Shown here: positions 34,577 through 42,972 of the stretch, in pieces
Layout of the letters: the number at the start of each line of letters is the position of its first letter
How positions within the stretch are numbered: position 1 is the stretch's first letter
NCBI GenBank assembly: GCA_012103295.1
Contig: WLXB01000012.1
Location: 1 to 47,667, forward strand
Direction of reading: 5' to 3'
Origin: Alphaproteobacteria bacterium
Lineage (GTDB): Bacteria; Pseudomonadota; Alphaproteobacteria; Rhodospirillales; Rhodospirillaceae
DNA length: 47,667 nt
Position numbers and translations under genes: made by a program
The notes under the pieces: generated by a model
Told to the model about the DNA's origin: nothing
What the model saw: the letters and a program-made list of their open reading frames with translations, nothing else
The model's database searches: none

Positions 34577-35434
34577 CTACTCTTTGAAATCCAAGCCGAC
34601 GTCGAGACACGGCGCAGAGTGGGTTATCCAACCAACGGAGATCACATCGACGCCAGTCTCTGCAACGGCGGCTGCAGTGTCGATGGTTATAGATCCCGAA
34701 GCCTCCACGACTGCACGTTCGGCGATCAACGCAACCGCTTCCACCATCGTCTCAGGGGCCATATTGTCTAGCATGATGACATCGGCACCGCTGTCGAGCG
34801 CTGCTTCTATCTGATCGAGTCGGTCGACCTCGACCTCAATCTTGACCATATGGCCGATCGTTGACTTAGCATTTCGTACAGCCAACGCTATCCCATCCGC
34901 CGCAACAATGTGGTTGTCCTTTATGAGCAGGCCGTCACCGAGTCCGAAACGGTGGTTAAACCCACCCCCACAACGCACGGCGTACTTCTCAAGGGCGCGG
35001 AGACCTGGTGTGGTTTTTCGCGTGCAACAAATATGCGCTTTGGTGTGCGCGACAGCATCCACTAACTTTCTCGTTTCTGTCGCCACGCCGGAAAGGTGAC
35101 CAAGAAAATTGAGTGCCGTACGTTCTGCTGTGAGGATCGCACGAGCATTTCCAGATACCCGGAGAATAGCGCTCCCCTGCTCTACTTGATCTCCATCCGC
35201 TGCCAAGACATCCACACGCAGTGTCGGATCAACAAGTGAGAATGCGCGAGCAGCAACATCGAGCCCTGCAATTGCGCCTGGACGACGCACCACGACATCC
35301 GCCGTTGCCTGGGCATCAATAGAAACTGTTGTACTTGAGGTTATGTCACCCGCGGTTCCCAGGTCTTCTTCAAGCGCAGTGAGGACGACACGGTCCATGG
35401 TCGCGGGCGCCAAAGGGAAAGCGGGCGTGGTCAT
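34577..35434 (-). CDS. nadC: Nicotinate-nucleotide pyrophosphorylase (carboxylating), NadC
   Basis: A 285-residue enzyme that converts quinolinate and PRPP to nicotinate mononucleotide and CO2. Signatures: EEDLGTAGDITSSTTV at the N-terminus, ERTALNFLGHLSGVAT, CTRKTTPGLRALEKYAVRCG with the quinolinate-binding Arg/Lys/His set, GGFNHRFGLGDGLLIKDNHI, and VEVDRLDQIEAALDSGADVI followed by MLDN. The ATG at 35434 (MTTPAFPLAP) was chosen over the upstream TTG at 35446; neither has a strong ribosome binding site. It lies 36 bp after nadA on the same strand. No nadB (aspartate oxidase) is in the window. Confidence 0.95.
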   Translation of the reverse strand: MTTPAFPLAPATMDRVVLTALEEDLGTAGDITSSTTVSIDAQATADVVVRRPGAIAGLDVAARAFSLVDPTLRVDVLAADGDQVEQGSAILRVSGNARAILTAERTALNFLGHLSGVATETRKLVDAVAHTKAHICCTRKTTPGLRALEKYAVRCGGGFNHRFGLGDGLLIKDNHIVAADGIALAVRNAKSTIGHMVKIEVEVDRLDQIEAALDSGADVIMLDNMAPETMVEAVALIAERAVVEASGSITIDTAAAVAETGVDVISVGWITHSAPCLDVGLDFKE

Positions 35435-35470
35435 GGTAATAACCAATTACAGTATCAGAGGGACTGGTCG

Positions 35471-36499
35471 CTACTGACCAGGTTTCCATCCATTGAGCAT
35501 ACGATCAACGGACCGCCTCGCGTTGTCGGCGATAGCCGGGTCGATCGTTACTTCGTGCTCCATATTCTGAAGCGCAGTCAGAATATTATCGAGTTCGATG
35601 CGCTTCATATGCGGGCAAAGATTACACGGCTTAACAAACTCAATGTCAGGATACTGAGCCGACACGTTGTCGCTCATGGAACATTCGGTCACGAGAACAA
35701 CCCGACCCGGATTGTGCTCTCCTACGTAGCCTGCCATGCCGGCGGTTGAACCTGAGTAATCTGCTTCATCTACAACGTTTGGCGGGCACTCAGGGTGGGC
35801 AAGCACGACGACGCCAGGGTAACTTTCCCGGAAGTCGCGAATATCTTGCGGGGTGAACTGTTCATGAACTTCGCAGCGCCCTTTCCACGTGACAATGTTC
35901 ACATTGGTTTCGCGCGCGATATTTTGAGCTAGGTATTCGTCGGGCAACATGATGACCTGATCAACACCCAGGGATTCAATGATCTGTTTGGCGTTGCCCG
36001 ATGTGCAGCAGATATCAGATTCTGCTTTCACCTCTGCCGACGTGTTGACGTAAGTAACAACCGGCGCACCGGGGTACTTTTCCTTCATCAGTCGGACGTC
36101 AGCGCCGGTTATCGACGCAGCTAGTGAACAGCCAGCATGGAGATCCGGAATGAGTACGGTCTTATTCGGATTAATCAGCTTAGCCGTCTCAGCCATGAAA
36201 TGAACGCCAGCCATAACGATGACATCGGCATCCGTATCAACAGCGTGGCGCGCAAGAGCCAACGAGTCACCAACGATGTCAGCCACGCAATGGTATATCT
36301 CAGGCGTCATGTAATTGTGCCCGAGAATGACCGCGTTCCGCTCCACCTTAAGCCTGTTTATGGCATCGATCTTAGGCGCGTGAACCGCCCACTCGATTTC
36401 CGGAATCACCTTTTTGACCCGATCGTACAGCGGCGCTGTTCGGCTCTGAATCTCTTCGCTAAAGGTCAGGTCGGCAGGGGCAATGTTTGAAGCGTTCAT
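35471..36499 (-). CDS. nadA: Quinolinate synthase NadA
   Basis: A 342-residue iron-sulfur enzyme that condenses iminoaspartate with dihydroxyacetone phosphate to quinolinate. [76 protein letters not shown] and [10 protein letters not shown] are all in place. The likely [4Fe-4S] ligands are C124, C209 and C295. The frame is open further upstream (to 36562), but ATG 36499 ([10 protein letters not shown]) leaves the operator region untranslated and fits the family length. First gene of nadA-nadC, downstream of the regulator gene at 36689 on the same strand. Confidence 0.95.
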   Translation of the reverse strand: MNASNIAPADLTFSEEIQSRTAPLYDRVKKVIPEIEWAVHAPKIDAINRLKVERNAVILGHNYMTPEIYHCVADIVGDSLALARHAVDTDADVIVMAGVHFMAETAKLINPNKTVLIPDLHAGCSLAASITGADVRLMKEKYPGAPVVTYVNTSAEVKAESDICCTSGNAKQIIESLGVDQVIMLPDEYLAQNIARETNVNIVTWKGRCEVHEQFTPQDIRDFRESYPGVVVLAHPECPPNVVDEADYSGSTAGMAGYVGEHNPGRVVLVTECSMSDNVSAQYPDIEFVKPCNLCPHMKRIELDNILTALQNMEHEVTIDPAIADNARRSVDRMLNGWKPGQ

Positions 36500-36531
36500 T
36501 CCGCCATTCTCACTTACGATTAGATGACACT

Positions 36532-36550
36532 TATACTTATTTTGAGCATA
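36532..36550 (-). promoter_or_regulatory. NadQ/NrtR-type operator 1 upstream of nadA
   Basis: TATACTTATTTTGAGCATA is an imperfect inverted repeat (TATaCTtA / TGAGCATA) centred about 40 bp before the nadA ATG. A second site with the same half-site (TATGCTC...TGAGC) lies upstream at 36578-36596. It resembles the motif I recall for the alphaproteobacterial NAD regulator NadQ. Repressor binding here would block nadA-nadC transcription. Confidence 0.6.
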
Positions 36551-36577
36551 TGGGGGGCGCATAAAAAAGCACGCCCT

Positions 36578-36596
36578 TATGCTCGCGCTGAGCGGA
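36578..36596 (-). promoter_or_regulatory. NadQ/NrtR-type operator 2 upstream of nadA
   Basis: TATGCTCGCGCTGAGCGGA has an exact TATGCTC left half and TGAGC right half with the same 4-base gap as operator 1. The two sites are 46 bp apart start to start, so paired dimers could bind nearly the same face. Confidence 0.5.
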
Positions 36597-36688
36597 AGCT
36601 AGCCACAGGCCCGTCACAAGTCAAGAAATCGCGAGTCCAAACTGCATCCGAATTACCGTTGCAAACGTGCTCCTCGAATGGGAAACCC

Positions 36689-37684
36689 TTATTTTGTGCG
36701 CCTCCCGCGCGGCATGCGAACACCGGGTGCCGGTCTCTCACGGACCACGTCAGGGCGGAACCGGAAAAGCTCTGCAGGCCGTCCACCCGTCTCTGACGAG
36801 ACTCGCCCGGTCGGTTCCACCAGCCCCTCCGCAGCAACAAGACGGCGAAAATTCTGTTTATGGAGCGGCGCCCCAGCGAGTGCCTCCACAGCCCTCTGTA
36901 GTTGTAATAATGTAAATGCTATCGGCATAACTTCAAAAATAACAGGTCTATAGCGGATTTTGCCCCTTAACCGGCCTAAAGCGGTCGCCAGGATGCGCCT
37001 GTGATCCTGGTGTAACGGGAGACCAGTCCAGGCATGGGCGTCAGATTGGTCTTGTCTGGTCCTGATTCGCCCGTCTGTCACGGTTTCTGCCACCAAACCA
37101 GCCTCATAAAGCAGCTCGTAGCGCTCCAGAACACGGTCTGCATCCCATCCGACATCACTAAATCCGAACGCTACGTCCATACGACCGCGTCGAGCCCGTT
37201 TGGCTTTAGCGTCACCCGCTCCGTCAATCCAAGAACCGATTTTAGGCTTAAGAATCTCGTCCAGCAGGGCCGGGCGGCCATTGCGCCAATCTTCCCAAGG
37301 AAAGAGCCGGTACCAGTCAAACCAATCAGACCCAGCTGGCCGTTTCGCCGCTGATTGGCGAATAAGGGCAACATATCCAACAGAAATCGACCTTGGCCCT
37401 CCAGCTCGGGTGTCTGGATCCCGAAACCGGTCACCAAAGGTATACAGCTGCTCCACGAACCCTACCGCGAGCCCTGTTTGTTCTGCTACCCAGCGGCGAA
37501 GCCCCTCTTCCATCGTCCGGTCACCTTCGGGGTCGAATGGTCCAGAAGGCAGACGTGGCCTAGAGTCTGTGTCCTTTGCATTGACCAATAATACGCGTGG
37601 CTCATCAGACGCGACCGTCGCAATAACGGCCCCGAGATCTAGAACTACGGCCTGGGCAGAGCCTGGTGGTGATTTTTTAATCAT
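36689..37684 (-). CDS. nadQ: Nudix-like transcriptional regulator of NAD synthesis (NadQ/NrtR type)
   Basis: A 331-residue protein. Residues about 10-160 are a Nudix-like domain whose catalytic box is degenerate: RRWVAEQTGL stands where active Nudix enzymes have RExxEExGx, with Trp and Gln replacing key Glu residues. It should therefore bind, not cleave, a NAD-related ligand. Residues about 225-305 are the winged helix of NrtR-like regulators (VMPIAFTLLQLQRAVEALAG, LHKQNFRRLVAAEGLVEPTG, GGRPAELFRF). These proteins repress NAD genes and sense metabolites such as ADP-ribose or NAD-linked nucleotides. It lies 189 bp before nadA on the same strand, with two matching operators between. The symbol rests on context and the box; NrtR is the alternative. 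Confidence 0.8.
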   Translation of the reverse strand: MIKKSPPGSAQAVVLDLGAVIATVASDEPRVLLVNAKDTDSRPRLPSGPFDPEGDRTMEEGLRRWVAEQTGLAVGFVEQLYTFGDRFRDPDTRAGGPRSISVGYVALIRQSAAKRPAGSDWFDWYRLFPWEDWRNGRPALLDEILKPKIGSWIDGAGDAKAKRARRGRMDVAFGFSDVGWDADRVLERYELLYEAGLVAETVTDGRIRTRQDQSDAHAWTGLPLHQDHRRILATALGRLRGKIRYRPVIFEVMPIAFTLLQLQRAVEALAGAPLHKQNFRRLVAAEGLVEPTGRVSSETGGRPAELFRFRPDVVRERPAPGVRMPRGRRTK

Positions 37685-37721
37685 GACAGCGCAGTGGGCG
37701 GTGCTTCTCAGTTGGGGTCAA

Positions 37722-37740
37722 CCCGGCAAATCTTGCCGGG
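37722..37740 (+). promoter_or_regulatory. FlbD-type palindrome (ftr-like) upstream of fliF
   Basis: CCCGGCAAATCTTGCCGGG is a 19-bp near-perfect palindrome with the GGC-N7-GCC core of the fliK enhancer. It is about 130 bp before the fliF start. No GG-N10-GC promoter follows, so, as at Caulobacter fliF, FlbD may repress here rather than activate. Confidence 0.65.
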
Positions 37741-37742
37741 TG

Positions 37743-37775
37743 TTAACGTCTTCTTCACCCAGCCCTCTTAACGTC
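37743..37775 (+). promoter_or_regulatory. Two TTAACGTC direct repeats in the fliF promoter region
   Basis: TTAACGTC occurs at 37743-37750 and 37768-37775, 25 bp apart, right after the ftr-like palindrome. TTAA(C) is the half-site of the alphaproteobacterial cell-cycle regulator CtrA, which drives early flagellar operons in Caulobacter. Spacing differs from the classic TTAA-N7-TTAA, so CtrA binding is only a suggestion. TTAACG recurs near the flhA palindrome (44357). Confidence 0.35.
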
Positions 37776-37867
37776 CAAACCTAGAGGCAACAAAGCTTTT
37801 TGACCCAAACCCTCAATTAATCCCGGGACGGATGAGGATAGTGGGTCATTCGGGAAAGGGATCGACC

Positions 37868-39493
37868 GTGAATCCGTTTATGCAGCAGCTCAAAAACCTT
37901 GGGCCTGCCCGGCTCGCCGCCATGGCAGGCGTCGCGGTTGGGTTAATCGCGTTCATTATCTTTTTTGCTACGCGCTTTTCATCGTCTCCGATGGAACTTC
38001 TCTACGGCAACCTCAGCCAATCAGACTCGCGTGAGATTATAAGGCAGTTAGAACTGTCCGGAACTAAGTTTCAATTGGTCGACAACGGCGCCGAAATCAT
38101 GGTGACCGCAGACCAAGTTGCCCAGATTCGCCTGCAAATGGCTGAAAAATCCCTCCCGTCCGGTGGATCTGTTGGTTACGAACTGTTCGACAATATGGAT
38201 GCCCTCGGTGCCACCAATTTCATGCAAAACGTGAATTTGGTTCGAGCCCTAGAAGGTGAACTTGCGCGCACGGTTCGCTCTATTGAAGGTGTTCAGTCGG
38301 CACGCGTTCACCTCGTCATGCCGCAACGGGAAATGTTTACCCGCGAGACCCAAGAACCGACGGCATCGGTGTACATCAAAATGAACGCTGGGCGCCTAGA
38401 CGGCAACCAAGTCAGCGCCGTTCAACATATTATTGCCGCTGCAGTTCCTAAGCTAAAGCCTTCCAACATTTCCATTGTCGACGAACGCGGAACCTTGTTG
38501 TCCCGCAATTTCTCCGACGATGAAGAAATGGTTGCCGTTCAGCAGGATGAGGCAAAAATTAAACTCGAGAAGCGACTGTCCAGCGCCATCATTGAAATGG
38601 TGGAAAGCTCTCTCGGACCAGGCAAAGTCCGGGCCGAAGTGCGGGCTGAGATGGATTTCGACCGTGTTGTCACGGAAGAGGAAATTTTTGACCCCGATGG
38701 CAGTGTGCCCCGGTCCACGGTCACAGTTGATGAAAACCTAGAGACTCTCGATACCGACCCTGACAACGTTACAGTTGGCCAGAATCTTCCCAATGCACAG
38801 TTCCAGAATGAAGGCGGACCGCGTTCTTCGTCATCGGAACAACGCACAGAAGAAACCGTCAATTTCGAAATTTCCAAGCGCGTCGTCAATCAGATCCGTG
38901 AATCGGGAATTATTCGCAGGTTGTCTGTTGCCGTGTTGGTTGACGGCAACTACGTCGAAGATGAAGCTGGCGAGCGCGTCTATCAGGCTCTCGACACCGA
39001 TACGATGGACAAGCTTGAATCTTTGGTACGCTCGGCAATCGGTGCTGATGCAGCTCGCGGTGACCAAATTGAAGTCATCAATATGCCGTTCACGAACTTT
39101 GATGATCTTGCCGGCGACATCGAACCCTTCGACCTGTTTGGCTTCTCTAAGGAGGAAGTCATGCGGATGGCAGAAGGCCTTGGAGTGGCCATTGTAGCCG
39201 TCCTTGTTATACTTCTGGTCGTACGGCCGCTTGTCACTAGAGCCTTTGAATCAATGCCAGCAGAAGACGCCTTATTGTCATCAGACGGCATGGCCCAGAT
39301 CACTGGTCCCGGCGGCATGCCGATGCCTATGCCGACTGAAGATGATGAAGATGATCTCGACGAACTCATCGACATCGATAAGGTCGAAGGCCGCGTTAAG
39401 GCTTCCAGCCTACGTAAAATCAACGATATCGTCGACGCGCATCCGGAAGAAGCAATTTCGATCTTCCGGACCTGGCTCTACCAGGAACCCTAG
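37868..39493 (+). CDS. fliF: Flagellar MS-ring protein FliF
   Basis: A 541-residue inner-membrane MS-ring protein. The first membrane helix is MAGVAVGLIAFIIFFATRF. The ring-building motifs follow (SPMELLYGNLSQSDSREIIR, GYELFDNMDALGATNFMQNV, ARTVRSIEGVQSARVHLVMP), then an acidic beta-collar region, the second helix (LGVAIVAVLVILLVVRPLV) and the FliG-binding C-terminus (IVDAHPEEAISIFRTWLYQE). I chose GTG 37868 (MNPFMQQLKNLGPARL) because GGAAAGGGA lies 6 bases before it and it gives the usual family N-terminus; ATG 37832 adds 12 residues with a poor site. First gene of fliF-fliG-fliH-fliN-motA-flbD. Confidence 0.93.
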   Translation: MNPFMQQLKNLGPARLAAMAGVAVGLIAFIIFFATRFSSSPMELLYGNLSQSDSREIIRQLELSGTKFQLVDNGAEIMVTADQVAQIRLQMAEKSLPSGGSVGYELFDNMDALGATNFMQNVNLVRALEGELARTVRSIEGVQSARVHLVMPQREMFTRETQEPTASVYIKMNAGRLDGNQVSAVQHIIAAAVPKLKPSNISIVDERGTLLSRNFSDDEEMVAVQQDEAKIKLEKRLSSAIIEMVESSLGPGKVRAEVRAEMDFDRVVTEEEIFDPDGSVPRSTVTVDENLETLDTDPDNVTVGQNLPNAQFQNEGGPRSSSSEQRTEETVNFEISKRVVNQIRESGIIRRLSVAVLVDGNYVEDEAGERVYQALDTDTMDKLESLVRSAIGADAARGDQIEVINMPFTNFDDLAGDIEPFDLFGFSKEEVMRMAEGLGVAIVAVLVILLVVRPLVTRAFESMPAEDALLSSDGMAQITGPGGMPMPMPTEDDEDDLDELIDIDKVEGRVKASSLRKINDIVDAHPEEAISIFRTWLYQEP

Positions 39494-39609
39494 GATAGGC
39501 GCCGTCTGAACGGATAAATGTGCCCCCATGGGGCCGCGGCTAACACCGCGCTATGAGGCACGATCGGTGTGGAGCGGAAACCGGCCTCGAATGACTAAGG
39601 AGATGGGAT

Positions 39610-40629
39610 ATGGCGAGAGTTAAAGAAGACTATCGCAGTCTAACGGGGCCTCAAAAGGCAGCCATCATGATGCTCTCGCTTGGCGAAGAGCAGGCCGGAA
39701 AACTCTTCAACATGATGGAAGACGACGAGATCAAAGAAATGTCTCAAATCATGGCCGGACTCGGCACGGTCGGGGCCAATTTGGTCGAGCGTCTTTTCGT
39801 TGATTTCGCCGATGCCATTTCCAACACCGGATCCCTAGTTGGGTCATACGAATCCACAGAACGTCTTCTGATCAAGAGTCTAGATAAAGACCGTGTCTCC
39901 ACAATCATGGAAGAAATTCGCGGCCCGGCTGGCCGCACGATGTGGGACAAACTAGGCAACGTGCATGAACAAGTGCTCGCCAATTACCTTAAAAACGAAT
40001 ATCCGCAGACCGTCGCTGTCGTCTTATCAAAAGTAAAATCCGACCATGCCTCACGTGTTCTTTCGTTGTTGCCTGAAGGTTTCGCGATGGAAGTTGTCAT
40101 GCGTATGCTGCACATGGAATCTGTGCAGAAAGATGTCTTGGAAAGTATCGAAAAAACTCTGCGGACCGAGTTCATGTCGAACCTTGCGCGTACCGCGCGT
40201 CGCGACAGTCACGAAATGATGGCGGAGATATTCAACAACCTAGACCGCAACACAGAGAGCCGGTTCCTTACGGCCCTGGAAGAGCGCAATCGAGAATCCG
40301 CAGAGAAAATCAAACAACTTATGTTTACTTTCGAAGATCTGCTGCGTCTCGACTCTACGGCGATCCAAACTTTGCTCCGTCATGTGGAGAAAGACAAGTT
40401 GGGTATTGGCCTCAAAGGGTCCTCCGACGACCTCAAAGAGCTGTTCTTTGGCAACATGTCAGAACGTGCCGGAAAGATGCTCAAAGACGACATGGATGCA
40501 CTTGGACCTCTGCGGTTGCGCGATGTCGAAGAAGCACAGAACACGATCGTTGCCCTTGCCAAGGAACTGGCCAATTCCGGTCAGATCGTTATCAACGAAG
40601 GCAAGGAAGACGACGAGCTGGTCTACTAG
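39610..40629 (+). CDS. fliG: Flagellar motor switch protein FliG
   Basis: A 339-residue switch protein. The N-terminal FliF-binding domain has [20 protein letters not shown], the middle domain [20 protein letters not shown] (the EHPQ-like motif is EYPQ), and the C-terminal torque domain [20 protein letters not shown] followed by [20 protein letters not shown] with the charged residues that meet MotA. AAGGAGAT precedes the ATG. The 116 bp gap after fliF contains two small palindromes (39524-39533 and 39535-39550), which might tune the fliF/fliG ratio or be incidental. Confidence 0.95.
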   Translation: MARVKEDYRSLTGPQKAAIMMLSLGEEQAGKLFNMMEDDEIKEMSQIMAGLGTVGANLVERLFVDFADAISNTGSLVGSYESTERLLIKSLDKDRVSTIMEEIRGPAGRTMWDKLGNVHEQVLANYLKNEYPQTVAVVLSKVKSDHASRVLSLLPEGFAMEVVMRMLHMESVQKDVLESIEKTLRTEFMSNLARTARRDSHEMMAEIFNNLDRNTESRFLTALEERNRESAEKIKQLMFTFEDLLRLDSTAIQTLLRHVEKDKLGIGLKGSSDDLKELFFGNMSERAGKMLKDDMDALGPLRLRDVEEAQNTIVALAKELANSGQIVINEGKEDDELVY

Positions 40630-40656
40630 GGCGGCGGAGCGAAGAGAGAAACCATT

Positions 40657-41607
40657 ATGTCAGCCGCCACATCCGCACAAACGCGAACAAAGCCGTTCAT
40701 GTTCGACCGATCGTTCGACGATCCGTCAAAGGTGTACTTGCCCGGCGAGAAGTATGGTCCGAAGATCGAGGTCTCTTTACCTAAGAGAGTATCAACTGAC
40801 TCGGATGAACAACCCGAAGCGGCTGAAGCTGTCGTCGAGGATGCACCACCACCACCGCCAGCCAAGGAGTATACCGAAGCAGACCTACAAGCGGCGCGAG
40901 AGGATGGCCACGTCCAAGGGCACACAGCTGCATTGGAAGAAGCAGAAACTGCCAGAGAACACTACGCAGCGGACGCCCTCAATCTCATCAGTACCGGACT
41001 AGATGGCCTTCAAGAGCAACAATCAGCGGCCAACCGCGAAATTGGTGAAACTGCGCTTCGTATGGCATACGCCGTGATTGAGAAAGTGGTGCCACTGCAC
41101 GCCCAGGCGCACGCCATCGAGTCGGTAGCCGCCCTGGTCAAAGAGGTGTTGCCTCTGGTTTATGAAGAGCCAAAATTGGTTGTGCGCACCCACAATATGA
41201 TCGCCGAAGACGTACAGTCTAAACTGGACGAAGTCACCGAGCGATCTAACTTTCAAGGTGTGGTGTCAATCGTTCCTGACTACGAATTACAGCCTGGCGA
41301 CTGCCGCGTGGAGTGGAACGGTGGTGGAGCTGACCGCAATGAAGGACGTCTTTGGAAGGACATAAGAGCCATCATTGAAGAAAACATTGGCGCGGTGGAC
41401 ATTGAAGCGATGGACAACGCCGCAGATGCCGACGAGCATACGATAGAAGACAGTAAAACTGACGACAGCAGTGATGAAGGCGGGCTTATTGAAACGCCGG
41501 ACTCCAGCGTAGAATTAGAAGAAGAGCCAGAAGAGCTGGCCATAGACGACGACGCAGGCGAAACTGAGAGTGACCAAGAGGTCGAACCCGATCCTTCGGG
41601 CACATAG
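40657..41607 (+). CDS. fliH: Flagellar export ATPase regulator FliH (FlbE-like)
   Basis: A 316-residue protein at the place of Caulobacter flbE. The N-terminus has a FMFDRSFDDPSKVYLPG segment and a proline stretch (PPPPP at about 66-70). Residues about 75-130 form the Ala/Glu-rich coiled coil of FliH. Residues 135-245 hold the conserved domain (ETALRMAYAVIEKVVPLHAQ, VSIVPDYELQPGDCRVEWNG with the typical GDCRVEW motif). FliH recruits the ATPase FliI to the export gate. Beyond residue 250 there is a 65-residue Asp/Glu-rich tail, unlike enterobacterial FliH. The ATG is 28 bp after fliG with GGAGCGAAGAGAG upstream. Confidence 0.88.
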   Translation: MSAATSAQTRTKPFMFDRSFDDPSKVYLPGEKYGPKIEVSLPKRVSTDSDEQPEAAEAVVEDAPPPPPAKEYTEADLQAAREDGHVQGHTAALEEAETAREHYAADALNLISTGLDGLQEQQSAANREIGETALRMAYAVIEKVVPLHAQAHAIESVAALVKEVLPLVYEEPKLVVRTHNMIAEDVQSKLDEVTERSNFQGVVSIVPDYELQPGDCRVEWNGGGADRNEGRLWKDIRAIIEENIGAVDIEAMDNAADADEHTIEDSKTDDSSDEGGLIETPDSSVELEEEPEELAIDDDAGETESDQEVEPDPSGT

Positions 41608-41660
41608 TGCGATTGGCGCATTAATCTGGTGGGGCCGTCCGGTGACGGGCGGAAATGACT

Positions 41661-42095
41661 ATGGCAGATGAAGACGATGATATCCCTGAAGGCGCCGACG
41701 AAGCGCCTGCCGAGGCAGACGAGCCGGTCGTCGATGATGGCGATCTAGGTTTGCAGGAACTGTCGGGCGGCGGCGGCGGCGATATGGACGACGATGGCTC
41801 TGACGCGTTTGACGATCCAGCGGTCGACGTCCCTGACAAGCCACGTTCTGCCCAAGACTTAGAGGCTGTCTACGACATACCCGTTCGAGTGTCGGCTGTG
41901 CTCGGCAAATCCTCGATGCAAGTTAATCAGCTTCTTAAACTTGGCCGTGGCGCGGTAGTCGAACTGGATCGCAAAGTCGGCGAAGCCATCGACATTTACG
42001 TCAATGACCGCCTGGTCGCACGCGGTGAAGTCGTGGTTGTCGATGAACGCCTAGGCATCACGATGACAGAAATCATTAAGACGCAACGGAACTGA
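41661..42095 (+). CDS. fliN: Flagellar motor switch protein FliN
   Basis: A 144-residue protein: an acidic Gly/Asp/Glu-rich N-terminus (about residues 1-60, including six Gly and several Asp in a row) and the C-terminal SpoA/FliN domain (VYDIPVRVSAVLGKSSMQVN, GAVVELDRKVGEAIDIYVND, RLVARGEVVVVDERLGITMT). FliN forms the lower part of the C-ring and binds FliH. I prefer ATG 41661 because GGGCGG lies at good spacing before it; ATG 41655 is too close and adds only two residues. Confidence 0.93.
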   Translation: MADEDDDIPEGADEAPAEADEPVVDDGDLGLQELSGGGGGDMDDDGSDAFDDPAVDVPDKPRSAQDLEAVYDIPVRVSAVLGKSSMQVNQLLKLGRGAVVELDRKVGEAIDIYVNDRLVARGEVVVVDERLGITMTEIIKTQRN

Positions 42096-42102
42096 TCGAC
42101 TC

Positions 42103-42918
42103 ATGTCTGAGACTGCGGACATAACAGCGGCTCCACGGCGTATTCTCGTCGACGGCGCGACATTGCTCGGCCTTGGCTGCGCATTCGCGCTAATTTCTGC
42201 AGCTGTCATCATGGGAGGCGCAGCAGATTTCTTTTTCAATTTGCCCGCGGCCCTCATCGTTATTGCAGGTACGCTTGCGGTAACGACAGTGTGCTTCAGT
42301 TTTGGTGACATAGCCCGAACCGCGCAGATTCTGACGACGACTGTCATTTACAGGGAACGGGACGCGCGCGATACGGCATATACGATGCTGGAACTCGCCG
42401 ATTTTTGTCGCATGAATGGAGCCCTTAAGCTTCAGGGTGGCCCCCTACTCCGCTTTATCAAGGAACCTTTTCTTCACAAGGGTTTAGGGTTGGTCATCGA
42501 TGGTCTCGGAGAAAAAGAGATCACTGAAATACTCAGCCAGGACCTGACGTCGACGACCCAGCTGCACCTCAGAGCGGCCAGCGTTCTGCGTAAAGCTGCA
42601 GAGATTGCTCCGGCCATGGGTCTGATTGGAACTCTCATAGGGCTCGTACAGATGCTTGGGCGTCTGCAAGACCCTGACATTATCGGGCCTGCAATGGCTG
42701 TCGCTCTTCTGACGACTTTCTATGGTGCCATCTTGGCAACCATGGTGTTTAATCCGCTCGCTTCGAAACTTGAGCGCAACACAGCGGACGAACACCTCAT
42801 CAATCAATTGTTTTTGACTGGCGTAATCGCCATTGCCCGTAAAGACAATCCGCGGCGCTTAGAGTTACAACTCAACAGCGCCCTGCCTCCAGAGAGCAAG
42901 GTCAAATACTTTGACTGA
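42103..42918 (+). CDS. MotA/PomA-like stator protein
   Basis: A 271-residue membrane protein with four likely helices: LLGLGCAFALISAAVIMGGA, LPAALIVIAGTLAVTTVCF, then APAMGLIGTLIGLVQMLGRL and MAVALLTTFYGAILATMVFN. The APAMGLIGTLIGLV and TTFYGA segments and the prolines in the last two helices are hallmarks of MotA/PomA. The loop (about residues 70-160) carries the charged residues facing FliG. MotA pairs with MotB to conduct H+ or Na+; no motB is next to it. Its insertion between fliN and flbD, 7 bp after fliN, ties stator production to the switch. Confidence 0.85.
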   Translation: MSETADITAAPRRILVDGATLLGLGCAFALISAAVIMGGAADFFFNLPAALIVIAGTLAVTTVCFSFGDIARTAQILTTTVIYRERDARDTAYTMLELADFCRMNGALKLQGGPLLRFIKEPFLHKGLGLVIDGLGEKEITEILSQDLTSTTQLHLRAASVLRKAAEIAPAMGLIGTLIGLVQMLGRLQDPDIIGPAMAVALLTTFYGAILATMVFNPLASKLERNTADEHLINQLFLTGVIAIARKDNPRRLELQLNSALPPESKVKYFD

Positions 42919-42972
42919 CGGTATTACCCCGCTTAGCGGGGGCGCAGACAGCGGATTAAGAAAGAGATATCT

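Noticed and set aside
37722-37740. Palindrome before fliF as a terminator
   Set aside because: No T run follows on either strand, and neither flanking gene is transcribed toward it. It matches the ftr-like core better.
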